This document shows positions 23,918-35,278 of a stretch of DNA of 64,000 bases, one piece after another. Source of the stretch: Eumeta japonica (lineage: Eukaryota; Arthropoda; Insecta; Lepidoptera; Psychidae); the NCBI GenBank assembly GCA_005406025.1, contig BGZK01002013.1, forward strand, positions 22,077 to 86,076, given 5' to 3'. Position numbers and translations under genes: made by a program. The notes beneath the pieces were generated by a model that made no database searches, was not told the origin of the DNA, and worked only from the letters and a program-made list of their open reading frames with translations. Within the stretch, counting starts at the first letter, position 1, and each line of letters starts with the position of its first letter.

Positions 23918-24340
23918 ACTCACGCCTATTTCGCTAAAGGGTAGGTAGAGACTACAGATTTCCACATAGTACGAACTCTAAATATCTCTTTTACTACACT
24001 GTTTTTGTTAATGTGCATGGTCTTTTCTTATAACTATACACGGTATTATTAATAATATAACAATAATAATAATGTAAACTCACGCCTAATTCTCAGGATA
24101 GGCAGAGACTATAGATTTCCAATTGGTACGATCTTTGCATATCTCTCTTGCCTCACTAACGTCCATCAATTTCCCTTTTTAATGGTCAAATCAATATGGT
24201 CTGTATAGGATTTTATAGGGCGACCCTTTCCTAACCTTCCATCGCAAATATTTACTCTATGGATTTGCTTTATGAGTCTACTTTCCAAAAGGACGAATAG
24301 ACTAAAGTATGTTATTCTCCACATATTCTCAATAATAAAA
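23918..24340 (-). mobile_element. Two 3'-terminal fragments of a non-LTR retrotransposon
   Basis: CACTCACGCCTATTTCGCTAA (23928) and ACTCACGCCTAATTCTCAGG (24080), each followed by a GGTAGGTAGAGAC- or GATAGGCAGAGAC-type stretch, are inverted LINE tails. The second fragment extends through a decayed C-terminal coding tail (about 24120-24330) of the same kind as the plus-strand LINE relic at 51470-51920. The two lie about 150 bp apart in the same orientation, so they may be a partial tandem duplication. Confidence 0.5.
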
Positions 24341-24990
24341 TATCTTTATCTAATGTAAAACAAAGCGCATGTAGAATTACGAGCACGAAAATTATTTTGG
24401 GAGTTGTGTAAGCTTTATTATTAAATAATCTCGTTCATTAAAAAAAATGTGTCTGAATGGAGTTATAACAGCACTTGGCATTGGAAGTTATACAGCACTT
24501 GGCAGTATATTTACCAAAACAAAAAACAAAAACATCGTTCAAATGTTGAGCTAAATTTTAATTTTCACATTTCTGAGGTATACCGTCCCATGATTTTTCT
24601 TATTTAAAATTACGACAGATGTCAGCACTGCGATGACAACGAACCGGGCTAAGGGCTGAACGTGCTCTTTGAAACTGGCTTTAATTTAAAATTAATAATT
24701 ATCGATCGATCTGCTCATAGTATAGACTTCTAACCCGGTACTATCTCATTCGAAGGCGACGCTGTTAATGACCACCACCACCAACACTCCATAAAACATT
24801 GCAACAATCATAAGAATCAGGCTAGTTGACGGTGGAACCTGAAGCCTTAGAATAGTGGGAAGTTTTAGGAGTGGTCTACATTGAGCGACCGATGCAAAAA
24901 AAAAACTAAGTCAGAGTCGGACTCTCAAGGTTTCCGTACCGCCATATAATATTAAAAACTACATACTCTTTAAAAGTAATTATTGAAAAA
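24341..24990. other. Intergenic DNA with a stub of the TTAA-flanked family
   Basis: No gene seen. At 24852-24885, AATAGTGGGAAGTTTTAGGA followed by GTGGTCTACA matches the 3' end of the TTAA-flanked family and is a solo fragment (copy D). A relic with GTCAGAGTCGGACTCTC and TTTCCGTACCG lies at 24910-24945. Confidence 0.4.
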
Positions 24991-24994
24991 ACAG

Positions 24995-25245
24995 GAACAA
25001 AGACACGTTTCCTATATGGTTAGGGTTGATATGCTGCAGCGCCATCTGGTAGAGAGTTGCAACGAACGGGATAGCATAAACAAATGTTCCACAAAAAAAT
25101 ATATAAAGGTGCCAAATTTATGGCAACGGATCGTGCGGTATCGAAATTGTTATGTTGCAGTGCCACCTGGTGAGTAGTAACAACACAGCGGATAGTAATG
25201 AAAACTTTTCCGTGAAAAAATATATATATACAAGCCAATTTTCAT
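24995..25245 (-). repeat. Dispersed repeat shared with 8440-8640
   Basis: Read on the minus strand, blocks such as TTTTTCACGGAAAAGTTTTC, TATCCGCTGTGTTGT, a CACCAGGTGGCACTGCAACAT segment and a second ACCAGATGGCGCTGCAGCAT segment resemble the plus-strand stretch inside the Helitron-like repeat at 8465-8560. The CTGCAGC segment occurs twice here, about 120 bp apart. Non-coding. Confidence 0.5.
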
Positions 25246-25287
25246 AATAATCTGTCCAACGGTTTTGGAATTTAACATATAACGTAA

Positions 25288-25726
25288 TAACATATGCTCC
25301 TGATATTTCCCGTTAACTTTGGCGAACGACTCTACTGATGATAACTATCAAAAGTTCTCAAATAACTTACGCCTAACAGTAGAGTTTTATTATTATTTTT
25401 TTTATTTTAAAACATAATATATCAATGTCTAATGTGTGAAATGCCCTTTACAGAAACGGCAATGTAATATCATAACTATCGGTGCGTGGGCTACGGGCCG
25501 CGGGTGGCCGCCTCATAACGGAAAACGTGCAGCGAGAAGCGGCAACGCGAATATTACATAAAAGTCTTTGATATACGAACTAAAAATAAATATTTCATCC
25601 TTTATAAATCTACAAAAATCTCAGTAATTAAGTATTTCTGAATACATGTTCTTTAATAACCTTTGATAGTTATCACCAATAGAGTCATTTGCCAAAGTTA
25701 ACGAAAAACGTCAGGAGCACATTATA
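25288..25726. mobile_element. MITE-like element with inverted repeats of about 70 bp
   Basis: The left arm (25291-25365) reads ATGCTCCTGATATTTCCCG, then TTAACTTTGGCGAACGACTC and GATAACTATCAAAAG. The right arm (25655-25724) is its inverted counterpart with a few mismatches. The core is GC-richer, with GGGCTACGGGCCGCGGGTGG at about 25490. There is no open frame. The right arm abuts the left end of the mariner at 25732. Confidence 0.6.
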
Positions 25727-25731
25727 TAGTA

Positions 25732-26540
25732 TAAAGTCGGGGAAAAAGTTTTTTCCTATTTTATGTACACGTTCAAGATAATGTTTCATCATATTTAATT
25801 ACAATATGTATGCCATTTTGTTCTACAACTTGTTGCCACTTTGTAGGTAATGGCATAATTCCATTGTAGAAATGTACATTTTTTATAGAAATTTCAAGAC
25901 TTCTGATCAAAAACTGCGGCAAGTAGTTTTGACAGTCCTCTCTTGATGTTAACCCAACACTACCTAAAGAATTCGGAATGGACCGAAACAGGGGAAAATC
26001 GAAGGGTACAAGATCAGGGCTATATATATGATGGATGCATTAACACTGCCCAAACAAACTCTCTAAATATTTGCTGAGTGGCTAAAGATTTTGACGTTAT
26101 CATGGTGAAAAACCACACCCTTTTTGTTGATCAATAGCGGCCATTTTTTCTTTACTTCTTGCTCGAGTCTCATCAGCTGTTGGCAGTAGCGATTCGAATT
26201 GATGGTTTTGCCCGGCGATAAAAGCTCATAGTGAATAATGCCCTTCCAATCCCACCACACATTGCATCAACTTATTTTGAATTAATCCAGCTTTCGTTAT
26301 AGTCTATGGAGCTTGTTTGCCTTTTGATCATAATGTTTTTCGAACGTTCTTATTGTAGGTGATCGATTTTTTACCAATGATCAATATTTTCAAAAACAAT
26401 TCGGTTTGAATGCGTTTGAATAGAGAATTGCAAATGAGTACACGATTCATTAGATTTCTTTCAGCGGGCTCGTGTGGGACCTAAATTTTAATTTAAATTT
26501 TAATATTTGAAATACGAAAGAACTGTTTTTCCAACCTAAT
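25732..26540 (-). mobile_element. Mariner transposon, internally deleted, with terminal inverted repeats
   Basis: Terminal inverted repeats are visible: GTCGGGGAAAAAGTTTTTTC at the left, and the inverse of ATTAGGTTGGAAAAACAGTT at the right. Between them on the minus strand lies transposase coding sequence. At 809 bp it is about 0.5 kb shorter than a complete mariner. The missing part is mainly the N-terminal half. Confidence 0.75.
25760..26300 (-). pseudogene. Mariner transposase C-terminal half, broken
   Basis: The frame at 26063-26260 carries WWDWKGIIHYELL, then NSNRYCQQLMRLEQ and GVVFHHDN, the second catalytic Asp block of cecropia-type mariners. After a stop the text continues with YSPDLVPFDFPLF (about 26005-26045), which keeps the third catalytic Asp region. 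A terminal segment follows, with NGIMPLPTKWQQVVEQNGI. Stops and frameshifts make it a pseudogene. Confidence 0.75.
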
Positions 26541-26839
26541 ATATATAGATTAAGAACGTTATAAAGACGATTATTTCTAAACAACCTTCAATTATACGTG
26601 TGTACCGACACGATACAATCCACTTTTTCAAACCCATTTTAAAAAATGAATTTGCAAGTTTTTAAGCAATTCCCAAAATCAAGATTTCCAAATCGAACAA
26701 TTCTTTTAATAGAAAAATTTCATTTTTAAAAAGCAACCAAGCCTTTACAATATCCAATGACATTCTGGCGCTTTTCACAAAAAATAATCAAACTACGATA
26801 TACTTTATAAAATAAAATAAAAAACAGCGTTTTTTATTT

Positions 26840-27085
26840 AAATAAATCTAGATGTTTGAATTCAAAGAGCTAAAAACGTATTTAAATTATATTTTAAATT
26901 CGGAGTGCTTGATAAAGCATAAAAATCGCTCTTTTGAACTCAAACTCAATGATTTTCTGGTCAAAGATAAGTCTTTGAGATTTGAGAAAACTATATTTTT
27001 GTTCTCGAAGAACTTAAAAACACACCGCAAAAGCATAGCGGGAAGTTTTAGGGTTGGCATGCAAATACAAACCGTTTCACATTTT
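26840..27085 (+). repeat. TTAA-flanked family, copy E, 3' part
   Basis: The blocks TTGAATTCAAAGAGCTAAAA, AAGCATAAAAATCGCTCTTT and the end AGCATAGCGGGAAGTTTTAG followed by GGTTGGC align with the 3' half of copy B read on its own strand. The 5' half is not recognisable. Open frames here are chance. Confidence 0.55.
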
Positions 27086-29010
27086 TTTTTTTGTATTATC
27101 TTGAAGTGAAACTTCTTCAACTAGGGTAAATTTTAAATTTTTATAATGGAGACAGAAATGAAAAAGGGGACAGCGCAGTCGCAATAAACTACAGAGAATT
27201 TCCTAAAGTTGCTTTTGGTATGCATGGAATTCGGTCGTTGTTTAAATATCAGTGCTTTTAAGTGTTAATCATATTGAAGGTATTTTAGTTACATACAACA
27301 AGCAAAAAGAAAACTTTCTGAATTGAAGATATAAATTAATAACAATTAGTTATCGTCCGTGAACTACTGAAAAATGTTCAATTTTATAGGAAATTGGAAT
27401 TTATCGGTAGCAACCGTTGTATTTTATTGATATTTCTGTAAGGGAATTATGTACATAAAGTGTCGTTATAAAAATATGAGTTCTCTGTAGCCAATTAAAT
27501 ACCTATTATGAATCACCAACAAATGACACGAAAAAGGTATTTGGACAAAATGTCAGATAGTAGGCTTCGGCAGTTCACGGACGTTATGTATTTTTATACT
27601 TTAAAATAATACGATAGGCTGGCCCGACATCCTTTCTCTCAAATTTTACCCATTCATTCGCAAAGAACAGTTCCACCTATCGATCTCGCCATATCTAATC
27701 TCGGCCAATTTCATACGTATAAGTTAAGATATTCGAATCGAGTTTGCGATCTCGCGAGTATCGCTCGCAGCTTACGCAAACACGACGCAGGATGAAATGG
27801 CAATATCGCGTGAGCGGCCCTTTTGTATTGCGCGCCGCTCCCCGGCGCATTTCGTAACGTGCGGCGTGATTTTTTTCATATCCACCGCGAGCGTACCGCT
27901 TACTATTCACATATCCCGATACCCGGGCCGGATTTACATATTTCGGTTGTGTCAGCACTTTTATAGTCGGCCGATCTCGTAAAATTATGTCGTGATAAAA
28001 ATGAGTCCGTTTTCGTTGGCGCTCCGTACATTGTACGTAGCGAGGCTGATTATTCGACTGAGACTATATCAAATAAATTAACAGTGTGTCGGCATCATTC
28101 GTTCGATAAGTATTTACGTAACTGATATAATGTCCTAAATTCTCCCGTTCAGAAAGTACACATTGCAACGCGTATACATACACTTTAGAAATTTTAATAA
28201 GATGACAAAACGGTATCGGTATTCATAGAAGATAATACGGACCTGTAACGATGAATTGATGTAAACTGAACATCGCTCGATATATTGACAGATAACACAC
28301 CGATATTTAGTCGGGCAACGGGCTTCCTTCGTTGACCGACCCGGCCCGACACAGCACCGACATCGGTGGACACATAGTTCTATGAAATCTCCCATTGTTA
28401 CGTATGCATAGTGCGTACACTAGGACAAGACGCCACGTGATCGGACCCGCGCTTCTGCGGTTCTACCTATTAAATTAAAACGAAATAACTAAGTTTTTGT
28501 TTTCATTATTTTAATTATGGTTACATACGACATCGTTGAAATACTATAGTAAAATCTCACGTTTCGAGATAAAACAAAAGAAGAGGGTAAAAATGTAATT
28601 TTAAGGGATTATCGGTACCTAAATCAAAGGTGCCTTTGCTCATACGGGAATAATTAAAAAAAAATTGGCCGAGTCATCAGTTAGTTTTTCAAATAAATTG
28701 TAATACAAGCCATCTAAATATCTCATTTTTATAATTGGATATTCCTAAAACCGTTTCATGACACTACTACTTTTACGTTTAAGTATAATGAATATGATAA
28801 ATACGATTTGTTATTATGCACTTCCATTGCTCTTATCCAAGTCCTAAATGCTCGTAGGATAAGTTTAACTGGACTAATAAATCCGTCGGGTCGGATCGAA
28901 CCTTTCGGTGTCCGCTCCGTTACGCAGGAAACCGCTTAAATAAATACTTTTTTTTTTTTGTTTATTTTAACTTATAAACGGTGCTAATTAAGGTAGCATA
29001 TTTTACTTTT
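27086..29010. other. Intergenic DNA, nothing recognised
   Basis: A moderately GC-rich stretch at 27660-28440 stands out from the AT-rich surroundings (for example CGGCCGATCTCG at 27968 and CGACCCGGCCCGACACAGC at 28337). Its open frames (27695-27958, 27797-27982, 28135-28395) overlap on opposite strands and resemble no known protein. It might be a regulatory or first-exon region, but nothing proves it. Confidence 0.4.
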
Positions 29011-29014
29011 TTAA

Positions 29015-29435
29015 TTATTGCATTAATAATTGGAAAGAAAAAATGATAAATAAAATCTATAGCAGAAAATACTGTAAATAATGCAATAGCTAATAATGAT
29101 ATTAGTGCTAAATTGTTTGTAATTTATTTTAGTTACAAAAACAAATCAGAAACTCTATTCAGATGGAAGAAATACGGAGGTGACACAAATAACGGAGTTA
29201 CATAAAAGGAAAACTACAAACGATGGTTATTAATATAGTATAATTCATTTTCTTTGCAGTGTCAATAATCGAGCAGAAAAAATGATATATACAGTTTTAA
29301 GAGCAAAATTTGAAAAATAATACAATAGCTAATAGTGGTGTATATTCTAAATTGTTTGTTATTTATTGCAGTAACAGAAAAAAAAAAAATCTATTTCGGT
29401 GTAGGAAATATTCGGCGTGACATAAAATTTAATAT
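29015..29435 (+). repeat. Diverged tandem duplication, unit about 240 bp
   Basis: 29025-29185 and 29265-29430 share, in order, ATAATTGGAAAGAAAAAATG versus ATAATCGAGCAGAAAAAATG, AATGCAATAGCTAATA versus AATACAATAGCTAATA, CTAAATTGTTTGT, and a final GGTGACA versus GCGTGACA segment. Two units are visible. Non-coding. Confidence 0.55.
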
Positions 29436-29837
29436 AACATATTGAAGTGCGACATTAGCTCGAAAAGTACAACTATATAAATGTTTGTATTACTACTCAA
29501 GTATTTGTAGAGAGCGTTAAACTATTGATATAATTGTCACCAACAAAGTAAAGTGTTCGGAAAATTATTATATTTTAGAAACTTACTGTTTAAAAAAGTA
29601 AAACGTTTGTAAATTTAATATATACATATAAACATACATACGTACAACAGAAGTAGGTAAGTATATACATTGAAAAAACACTGTTTATCTAATGTATACA
29701 CTTACCTTTTTGTAAGTTTCCAGCCAGACTATATCCGTGTTCTGTTATGCTGACAATTGTTTTACTACTACACTCAACTACAAAGTACAACTACTTATAT
29801 CTGTTATTATTATCGTAGCACTTGTTTGTCATTAGCT

Positions 29838-30256
29838 TGTCAGTGTCAGTAACAGCATCAGCGTCAGCGTCGGCGTCAGCTTCGTCGCCGTCATCATTGA
29901 GAGCGTAGGTGTTAGCGTTAGTTATATCGTTTTGGATATAATTGTCATTATCGTTTTCATTATCATTACTATTATCGATATCGTTGTCTTTGTAGTTCTC
30001 GATGTCGCTGTCCCTGTCGTTACAGCTATATCTAATCGCTAATTGTTGTCGTTATCTCTATCGCTATCGCTATTTCTATCGCTATCGCTATCGCTGTCGC
30101 TATCGCTATCGCTATCGCTGTCGCCTTTACTGTTGCCTTTGCTGTCGCTTTCGCTTTCTCTACCGATATCGCTATCCTTAACGTTATCGTTACCGCTATC
30201 ATTATCGTTATAGCTACCGTTATTGTTATCTTAATTGTAACCATTACCATTATCAC
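29838..30256. repeat. Degenerate TATCGC/GTCGCT hexamer array
   Basis: The cleanest part is at 30052-30125, with runs of TATCGC interrupted by TATTTC and TGTCGC. It decays outward into GTCAGC, GTTATC and ATTATC units. Frames across it encode Ala-Ile-Ala or Thr-Ile repeats and are not genes. Confidence 0.85.
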
Positions 30257-30673
30257 AACCACAACCAACACGCGATGATGTGCAGCATGACTTCTTCTGA
30301 CATTCTAGTGATCAGCTACGTTTGAGCTTTCGCATTCTGGCCTTCCCAATCAATACGTTGTGCTACATTCTCCGGTTTCATCATCGTCCCTTCCAAAATT
30401 TTATAATAATCTTGATCTTGCAATAACACCGATGTTTGAAATTTTCAATTCCTGGATCCCTCCAATTTTATAATGATTTGCCCATTCTGTGTGGATTTAA
30501 TGTAAACTAAATTTTATTTTGTTATTCTCAACACAGCGTACGACAAATCTGCCATGATACATAAGTAAGCGAGGTAATGAAAATGTTTTGTTTCACATCT
30601 TATTACATTTTTTCGCTACAGATAATGATAACGATAACGATAACTCTAAAGCTCAAAAATTACTAATTAATTG

Positions 30674-30783
30674 TTTTAGAGTTGGTTCCAGTTAAAATAA
30701 AGTAAAAAAACATATAATCTTTATAGATTGTATATTTCTTTACTTTGTTTATACATGAGCATGAACTGGAACCGGCTCCAAAG
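30674..30783. repeat. Foldback with GGTTCCAGTT arms
   Basis: TTTTAGAGTTGGTTCCAGTT at the left and AACTGGAACCGGCTCCAAAG at the right are inverted copies, and TAAAGTAAA-type segments pair further in. A single related arm, TTTTTGGAGTCGGTTCCAGC, lies at 53040. Similar motifs are common in lepidopteran repeats. Confidence 0.6.
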
Positions 30784-31252
30784 AAAAAAAAATACTTGTT
30801 TATGGAGGCTATTTAAAAAATTATTCAAATAGACTACAACTTCAGGTTTTGACGGTGGTGTTTAGCATTCCGTAACTATAATAGCAAAATAATAGTGTGT
30901 GTCGAACACACGACGTGAAGTAAAACTTCTATGGCAAAATATGGGGGAATGGAATTTAGGGCTAAAAAAAATTAAAAAGAAAATATATTATTGCATTATT
31001 GAATCATGTTTAAAAAATTCTTTTCATGACCATCTATTATTAAAAACGAAAATCAAAATGAGAACAAAGTTTGATTACAAATCCGGGACAATGTTTGTTG
31101 GTTGTCTTTATCACGATGATCTCATGATGTACATTCCGTGTCTGTCGCACGAACACAACCTTCTTTTTCTACGTGGACAGCAGACAGTAAATGTTTGTTG
31201 TTATTCTCTATTTAAAATTAATATGTGTTATCATATTAATTGATAGGTTGAT

Positions 31253-31292
31253 GAGTAATTTCGTGCTGTGATATCATAGCACGAAATTACTC
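31253..31292. repeat. Perfect 15-bp-arm hairpin
   Basis: GAGTAATTTCGTGCT (31253-31267) pairs perfectly with AGCACGAAATTACTC (31278-31292) across a 10-nt spacer. It lies at the left edge of the dispersed repeat beginning near 31300. A smaller stem, ATTAATATG/CATATTAAT, precedes it near 31220. Confidence 0.8.
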
Positions 31293-31299
31293 TTACGTG

Positions 31300-31600
31300 C
31301 CTAAAGTTTCACTTCAAAAACGGAACTCTTATTGTTTCGTTCAACCTTCCATCCGTTCATCTGTCTGTCTATCTGTCCGACCGTCCGTATGTCACAGGTA
31401 TTTTACTCAACAACCACAAGATGTATATAAATGAAATTCAGATTATAAATGTCTCGTATAAGCCGCTACTTAATTTGGTAGTTAAAAACAAATATAAATT
31501 TTTAAATGGTGGGGGAGGCACTCCATACATGTTACAGAAGCTGAAATAAATTTTTAGCAGACATCAACTTGTGCACATATAATGTTTTCGTAATTTTCAT
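31300..31600 (+). repeat. Dispersed repeat, plus-strand copy
   Basis: It begins with a relic of the common CTGTCTATCTGTCCGACCGT motif. From 31420 to 31560 it carries AACAACCACAAGATGTATAT, TATAAGCCGCTACTTAAT, GGCACTCCATACATGTTACA and GAAGCTGAAATAAA, which match the inverted copy at 23262-23515. Non-coding. Confidence 0.55.
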
Positions 31601-34590
31601 AAATTACCTCCTCCCCTTTATCTTTTGAGCCGTGTGTCTAAAAATGTGCAAAAAAATTACAACATAATAAACCCTTAACATAACATAAATAATTTCAACG
31701 ATAATTATTTTCAAGATAATGGGTTATCTTGCTTTTGAGTTACTGCCGAAAAACCATGTTTCTCAACAAAAGGACGAAAGTGCCATGAAGATACATTTTG
31801 AGACTGTATTAAGGGTTTTAATTAAATTTCATTATATTAATATTTAATACATAATTGTGTATTAACATAAATACATAAATTTCTATTCGCCACTTTTTTT
31901 TCTCGTCTATCGCTTTTCCTTGATGTGGGGAAATGTATTTGGAATAGTTTTGAAAGACCTATCCAAAGATTAGTTTTCTATGTAACTATCCGTTTGCGAA
32001 ATATTCAACTTTAAATTGACAATTTTTTGTTAGAGATGAGTGTCCTTGACTTGAAAAATCTAAAAAAAAAAAAATTATGGTAGTATATATAACAGATTTA
32101 AGCGTAAAACTGTTATGGCTAAATCAAGCATGCACTGCCAAGTAAACACTGTTAGTTCAAGAGTAATAGTCGGTATATGTACTTGTTAATCTAGTTATAG
32201 GCGACTAAAGTGTTTATACCTACTCTGTGCGGGGAACATGGAAAAAAGTACAACAACGTAGTTTTTTCATCTGAAGTGCATTTCTTGTGTTTACGGAAGT
32301 GGCTATGGAAAGTGGCTACAAAACCCTACATTGAAACAAGCCTTTGGTCATTTTTTTAAATTATTTTTATAAAAGTTATTAGATGTGTTTTTTAATTATA
32401 GCAATGCATAAATAAACATAAATAACCGCTTAAAATTCGTACAATAGAATACATATTGATGATTTGAAATTAATATAGGTATAGAACGAGTGTAGTATCA
32501 TAATTCAAAGATACAGCTCAATATTTAAAATTAAGAAATTCATTTTATGCTGTGCCGGGAAAAGCTGTCGGCACGCCTAGTAATTAATAAAATAATAATT
32601 AAAAGATATATTAGAGGTTAATATATAAAGTCGTCGTTTATAAAGTCGCAGTTTACATTTCAATATTTTTGATTTGACAACAAATTCGAAATTCACATCG
32701 TGAATAGAGAAACTGAATAAACGAATTACAGATTTTACTGAACATTATCTTAGTCCAAGACAAAATTTCAGTTGCTCTCGAGTAGCATCTAAACAACTTC
32801 AAAAATATTTTTAAACGCATAGCTAATTTCTACAGGAAATTATAAAATTTAATCACTAATAAAATAGCGACGAACAACTATTACTATATCAGAAAATAGT
32901 CGGAATGTGATTCATTATTTAATGGACTAGAAATAACTTTGATAAATTACGTCTAAGAGGGTTTATTTTACGGCCAGAGTTAAACTAATTATCGCGAAGG
33001 GCCTTAATCTTCAATTCGGAGCCGTCCTCGAGCTAGCGTTTAACTTTCCAATAAATCTCGTCTCGATTGTGAGCCGCATGCCTTTCTCGTGTTTAATTAT
33101 TTATTCGACGAGCGTAGTTTTAGGAAACACCTCACGTACTATAGGGCCTTCCTGTAACCCATGAATAAAATAAAATTCTCCCCTGGGACGACGCAGGCGA
33201 AACACATTGTGTCCTTGCTTTACACCTAGGTAAACGCCAAGTACATTACTATTCAATGTTGACAAATCGATTTTTGGTCTGTAAGCGTAAGTTATACATA
33301 TTAGAAATGTATGAGCCATATAAGAGCTGACGTGGCGTCGTTGTGGTTCATAAAATTGTTTTAATTTTGAAATGTTACGTAAACTGACTGCTTTACAAAA
33401 AAAATAATATCGAAATCTCGAATACAAAAACAAAATAAATCACGAGGTATTTTTCAATTCAGACTGATTTTCTATATTTCAGAAATCTATACATATTTTA
33501 AACAAAGTTTGATACAATAATAGTCTCTATCTAAAATTCTTAACTCTATAGAATCTGTTATAGCGGCAAATGTTATATTGTTACTGGGAATATTGATATT
33601 AATCCCAAATTAATTCTAATGCCAAGTTGCCATTTTTTTTTAATATATATGGACTGTTTTTTTATAATACATTGCGAAAATGGCAAATGTGACGAAATGT
33701 ACATATCTGTCAGTTCCTTTGAGATTTTTAAAATACATACTTATTTTGATTGGATAGTTAAAAAATATGGGTTACAGTTACATGTCATGTAAGATTTTTT
33801 AATGAACAGCGTTGTTTAAATGATACTGTTCAATTTTCTTAAGAATTGCATTACTAACTGATTTTTTCATTTATATTTAAAAAACAATATTTTTGGACTC
33901 GATGGATTGTGTAAGTATTGTCTTGTACTCTATGTTTACCATGGGTGTACCCAGCTTCTGGCCTTGAGGGAGACAAGTCAGATTTTTTTAGGTGAAATCA
34001 TGTAAAGGGGCCGTAATGTATTGTAGAACATACAATTTCCAGGGGGGAGCAGCTGTCTTCTCTTGACCCCCCACCCCGGGTACGCCCATGTCGTTTACCT
34101 TTATTAAGTATATGGATTTTCCATTTAAAGGTGGTAGTTAATCAAACCCCACTACCCTTAGGCCTATATTCATACTACTCACTGTCTTTTAGTAAAATTT
34201 TTGAAAAATTTATTCTAAATCAATTGTACTATCACAATTTTTAGTAACAATTTAATATCTATAAACTCTTCTTTTCACTCAAAGTTATTCGACAAACGAT
34301 GCTAACGTTGACATTGAAAACAAATTTTAGGAGCCTGACAAAATTTACTAAATTCAATGAGTGTTTGGCAAGGCATTCGTTTGTTTAAATCATGAAACTA
34401 TGATCGGGAAAGAATATCATTATATGAGGTTACGGACCAGGCGCTAGCATTTTTGAAATTGTATTTGCGTGACAGATTTCAGAAAATTGATGTTAACGGT
34501 ACAAGATCTTTTGGATGCATTGTCTGCATAGAGGTACTACAGGAATCAACCCTACGTGCGTTTCGCGGGGAGTGGATCTAGCTTTTGCTC
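31601..34590. other. Intergenic DNA, little recognised
   Basis: AT-rich, no supported gene. The only marked feature is a Helitron-type terminus at 32552-32580 (listed separately). The 110-codon frame on the minus strand at 33101-33433 lacks an ATG at its start and has no recognised domain. Confidence 0.4.
32552..32580 (+). mobile_element. Helitron-type 3' terminus
   Basis: GTGCCG (32552-32557) and CGGCAC (32569-32574) form a perfect 6-bp stem. CTAG (32577-32580) follows, then a host T. This is the classical Helitron 3' layout. The 5' extent cannot be defined. Confidence 0.5.
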
Positions 34591-34596
34591 TTCCTT

Positions 34597-34782
34597 CTAG
34601 TAGTTGAAGTCACTGTTTCTTTCACGGGTACTTCAGGATCTCCGTTCCACTGAAAGGAAGAGTGCGAAAAACAATAACAATTAGAAGGTCAATGCTTCAT
34701 TCCTTCTAATTGTCATTGTTTTTCGCATTCTTCCTTCCTGTAGAACGGAGATTTTGAAGTACCCTCGTTGCGAAAGTACTAG
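34597..34782. repeat. Long foldback, about 63-bp main arms with outer extensions
   Basis: The main left arm (34626-34688) and right arm (34702-34764) are imperfect inverted copies with a 13-nt loop. Matching blocks from the inside out are TTAGAAGG/CCTTCTAA, GCGAAAAACAAT/ATTGTTTTTCGC, CTCCGTTC/GAACGGAG and GGGTACTTC/GAAGTACCC. Outer extensions (CTTTCAC and CTAGTA at the left; GCGAAAG and TACTAG at the right) also pair. Neither arm codes for protein. Confidence 0.8.
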
Positions 34783-34884
34783 TCGAGTTCCTGGCCGTCT
34801 TCGATGAAATTGTCTCTGGTTAAATTGTTTGTTCAAGGACAATCTTCAGGTCATTGCGCAGTGAGTTGACATGCAAAAAACACG

Positions 34885-35274
34885 CGTTCCGCGTTTGCGT
34901 TGTGTGTGTTTATGTGTGTGCGCATGCGTGTTGTATGTTTTTAAGCTACTCTACCGATAAATTTCAAAACCTAACTATTTTTTGCTTAAATACAACGTTG
35001 GTCGTTACAAAGTAGATACCTACATCTAAAACCAATTATAAAGGCTAACAAATACTTCGAAAAAAAAGGTTTTTCATAGTAACATCCAAAATTCTTGATG
35101 GATTGATGTTTGGTACTTAAATTGGTAATGAACTTATTTGGTACTAAAAAGAAAAAATAAAAATTTCAGCTTTAAAACAACTATATTTTTTAATTTAGGA
35201 GCACAAAAACATCGATAAATATCATAGCGGGAAGTTTTAGGAATAGTCTATAAGATCAAGTGTTGTTCAAATTT
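34885..35274 (+). repeat. TTAA-flanked family, copy F, 3' part
   Basis: A TG-rich stretch (34900-34935) is followed by CTACTCTACCGATAAATTTC, TTCTTGATGGATTGATGTTT, ATATCATAGCGGGAAGTTTT and AGGAATAGTCTATAAGATCA. All these blocks occur in copy B in the same order. It ends at TTAA (35275-35278). The 5' terminal block is missing. Confidence 0.6.
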
Positions 35275-35278
35275 TTAA

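Noticed and set aside
30032..30271. 79-codon minus-strand frame rich in Ala, Ile and Thr
   Set aside because: It is produced entirely by the TATCGC hexamer array; no gene.
30899..31243. 114-codon plus-strand frame
   Set aside because: It begins with GTG, has no domain, and runs into the hairpin and repeat at 31220-31300.
33101..33433. 110-codon minus-strand frame
   Set aside because: It has no ATG at its start, no recognised domain, and no neighbouring splice or promoter evidence.
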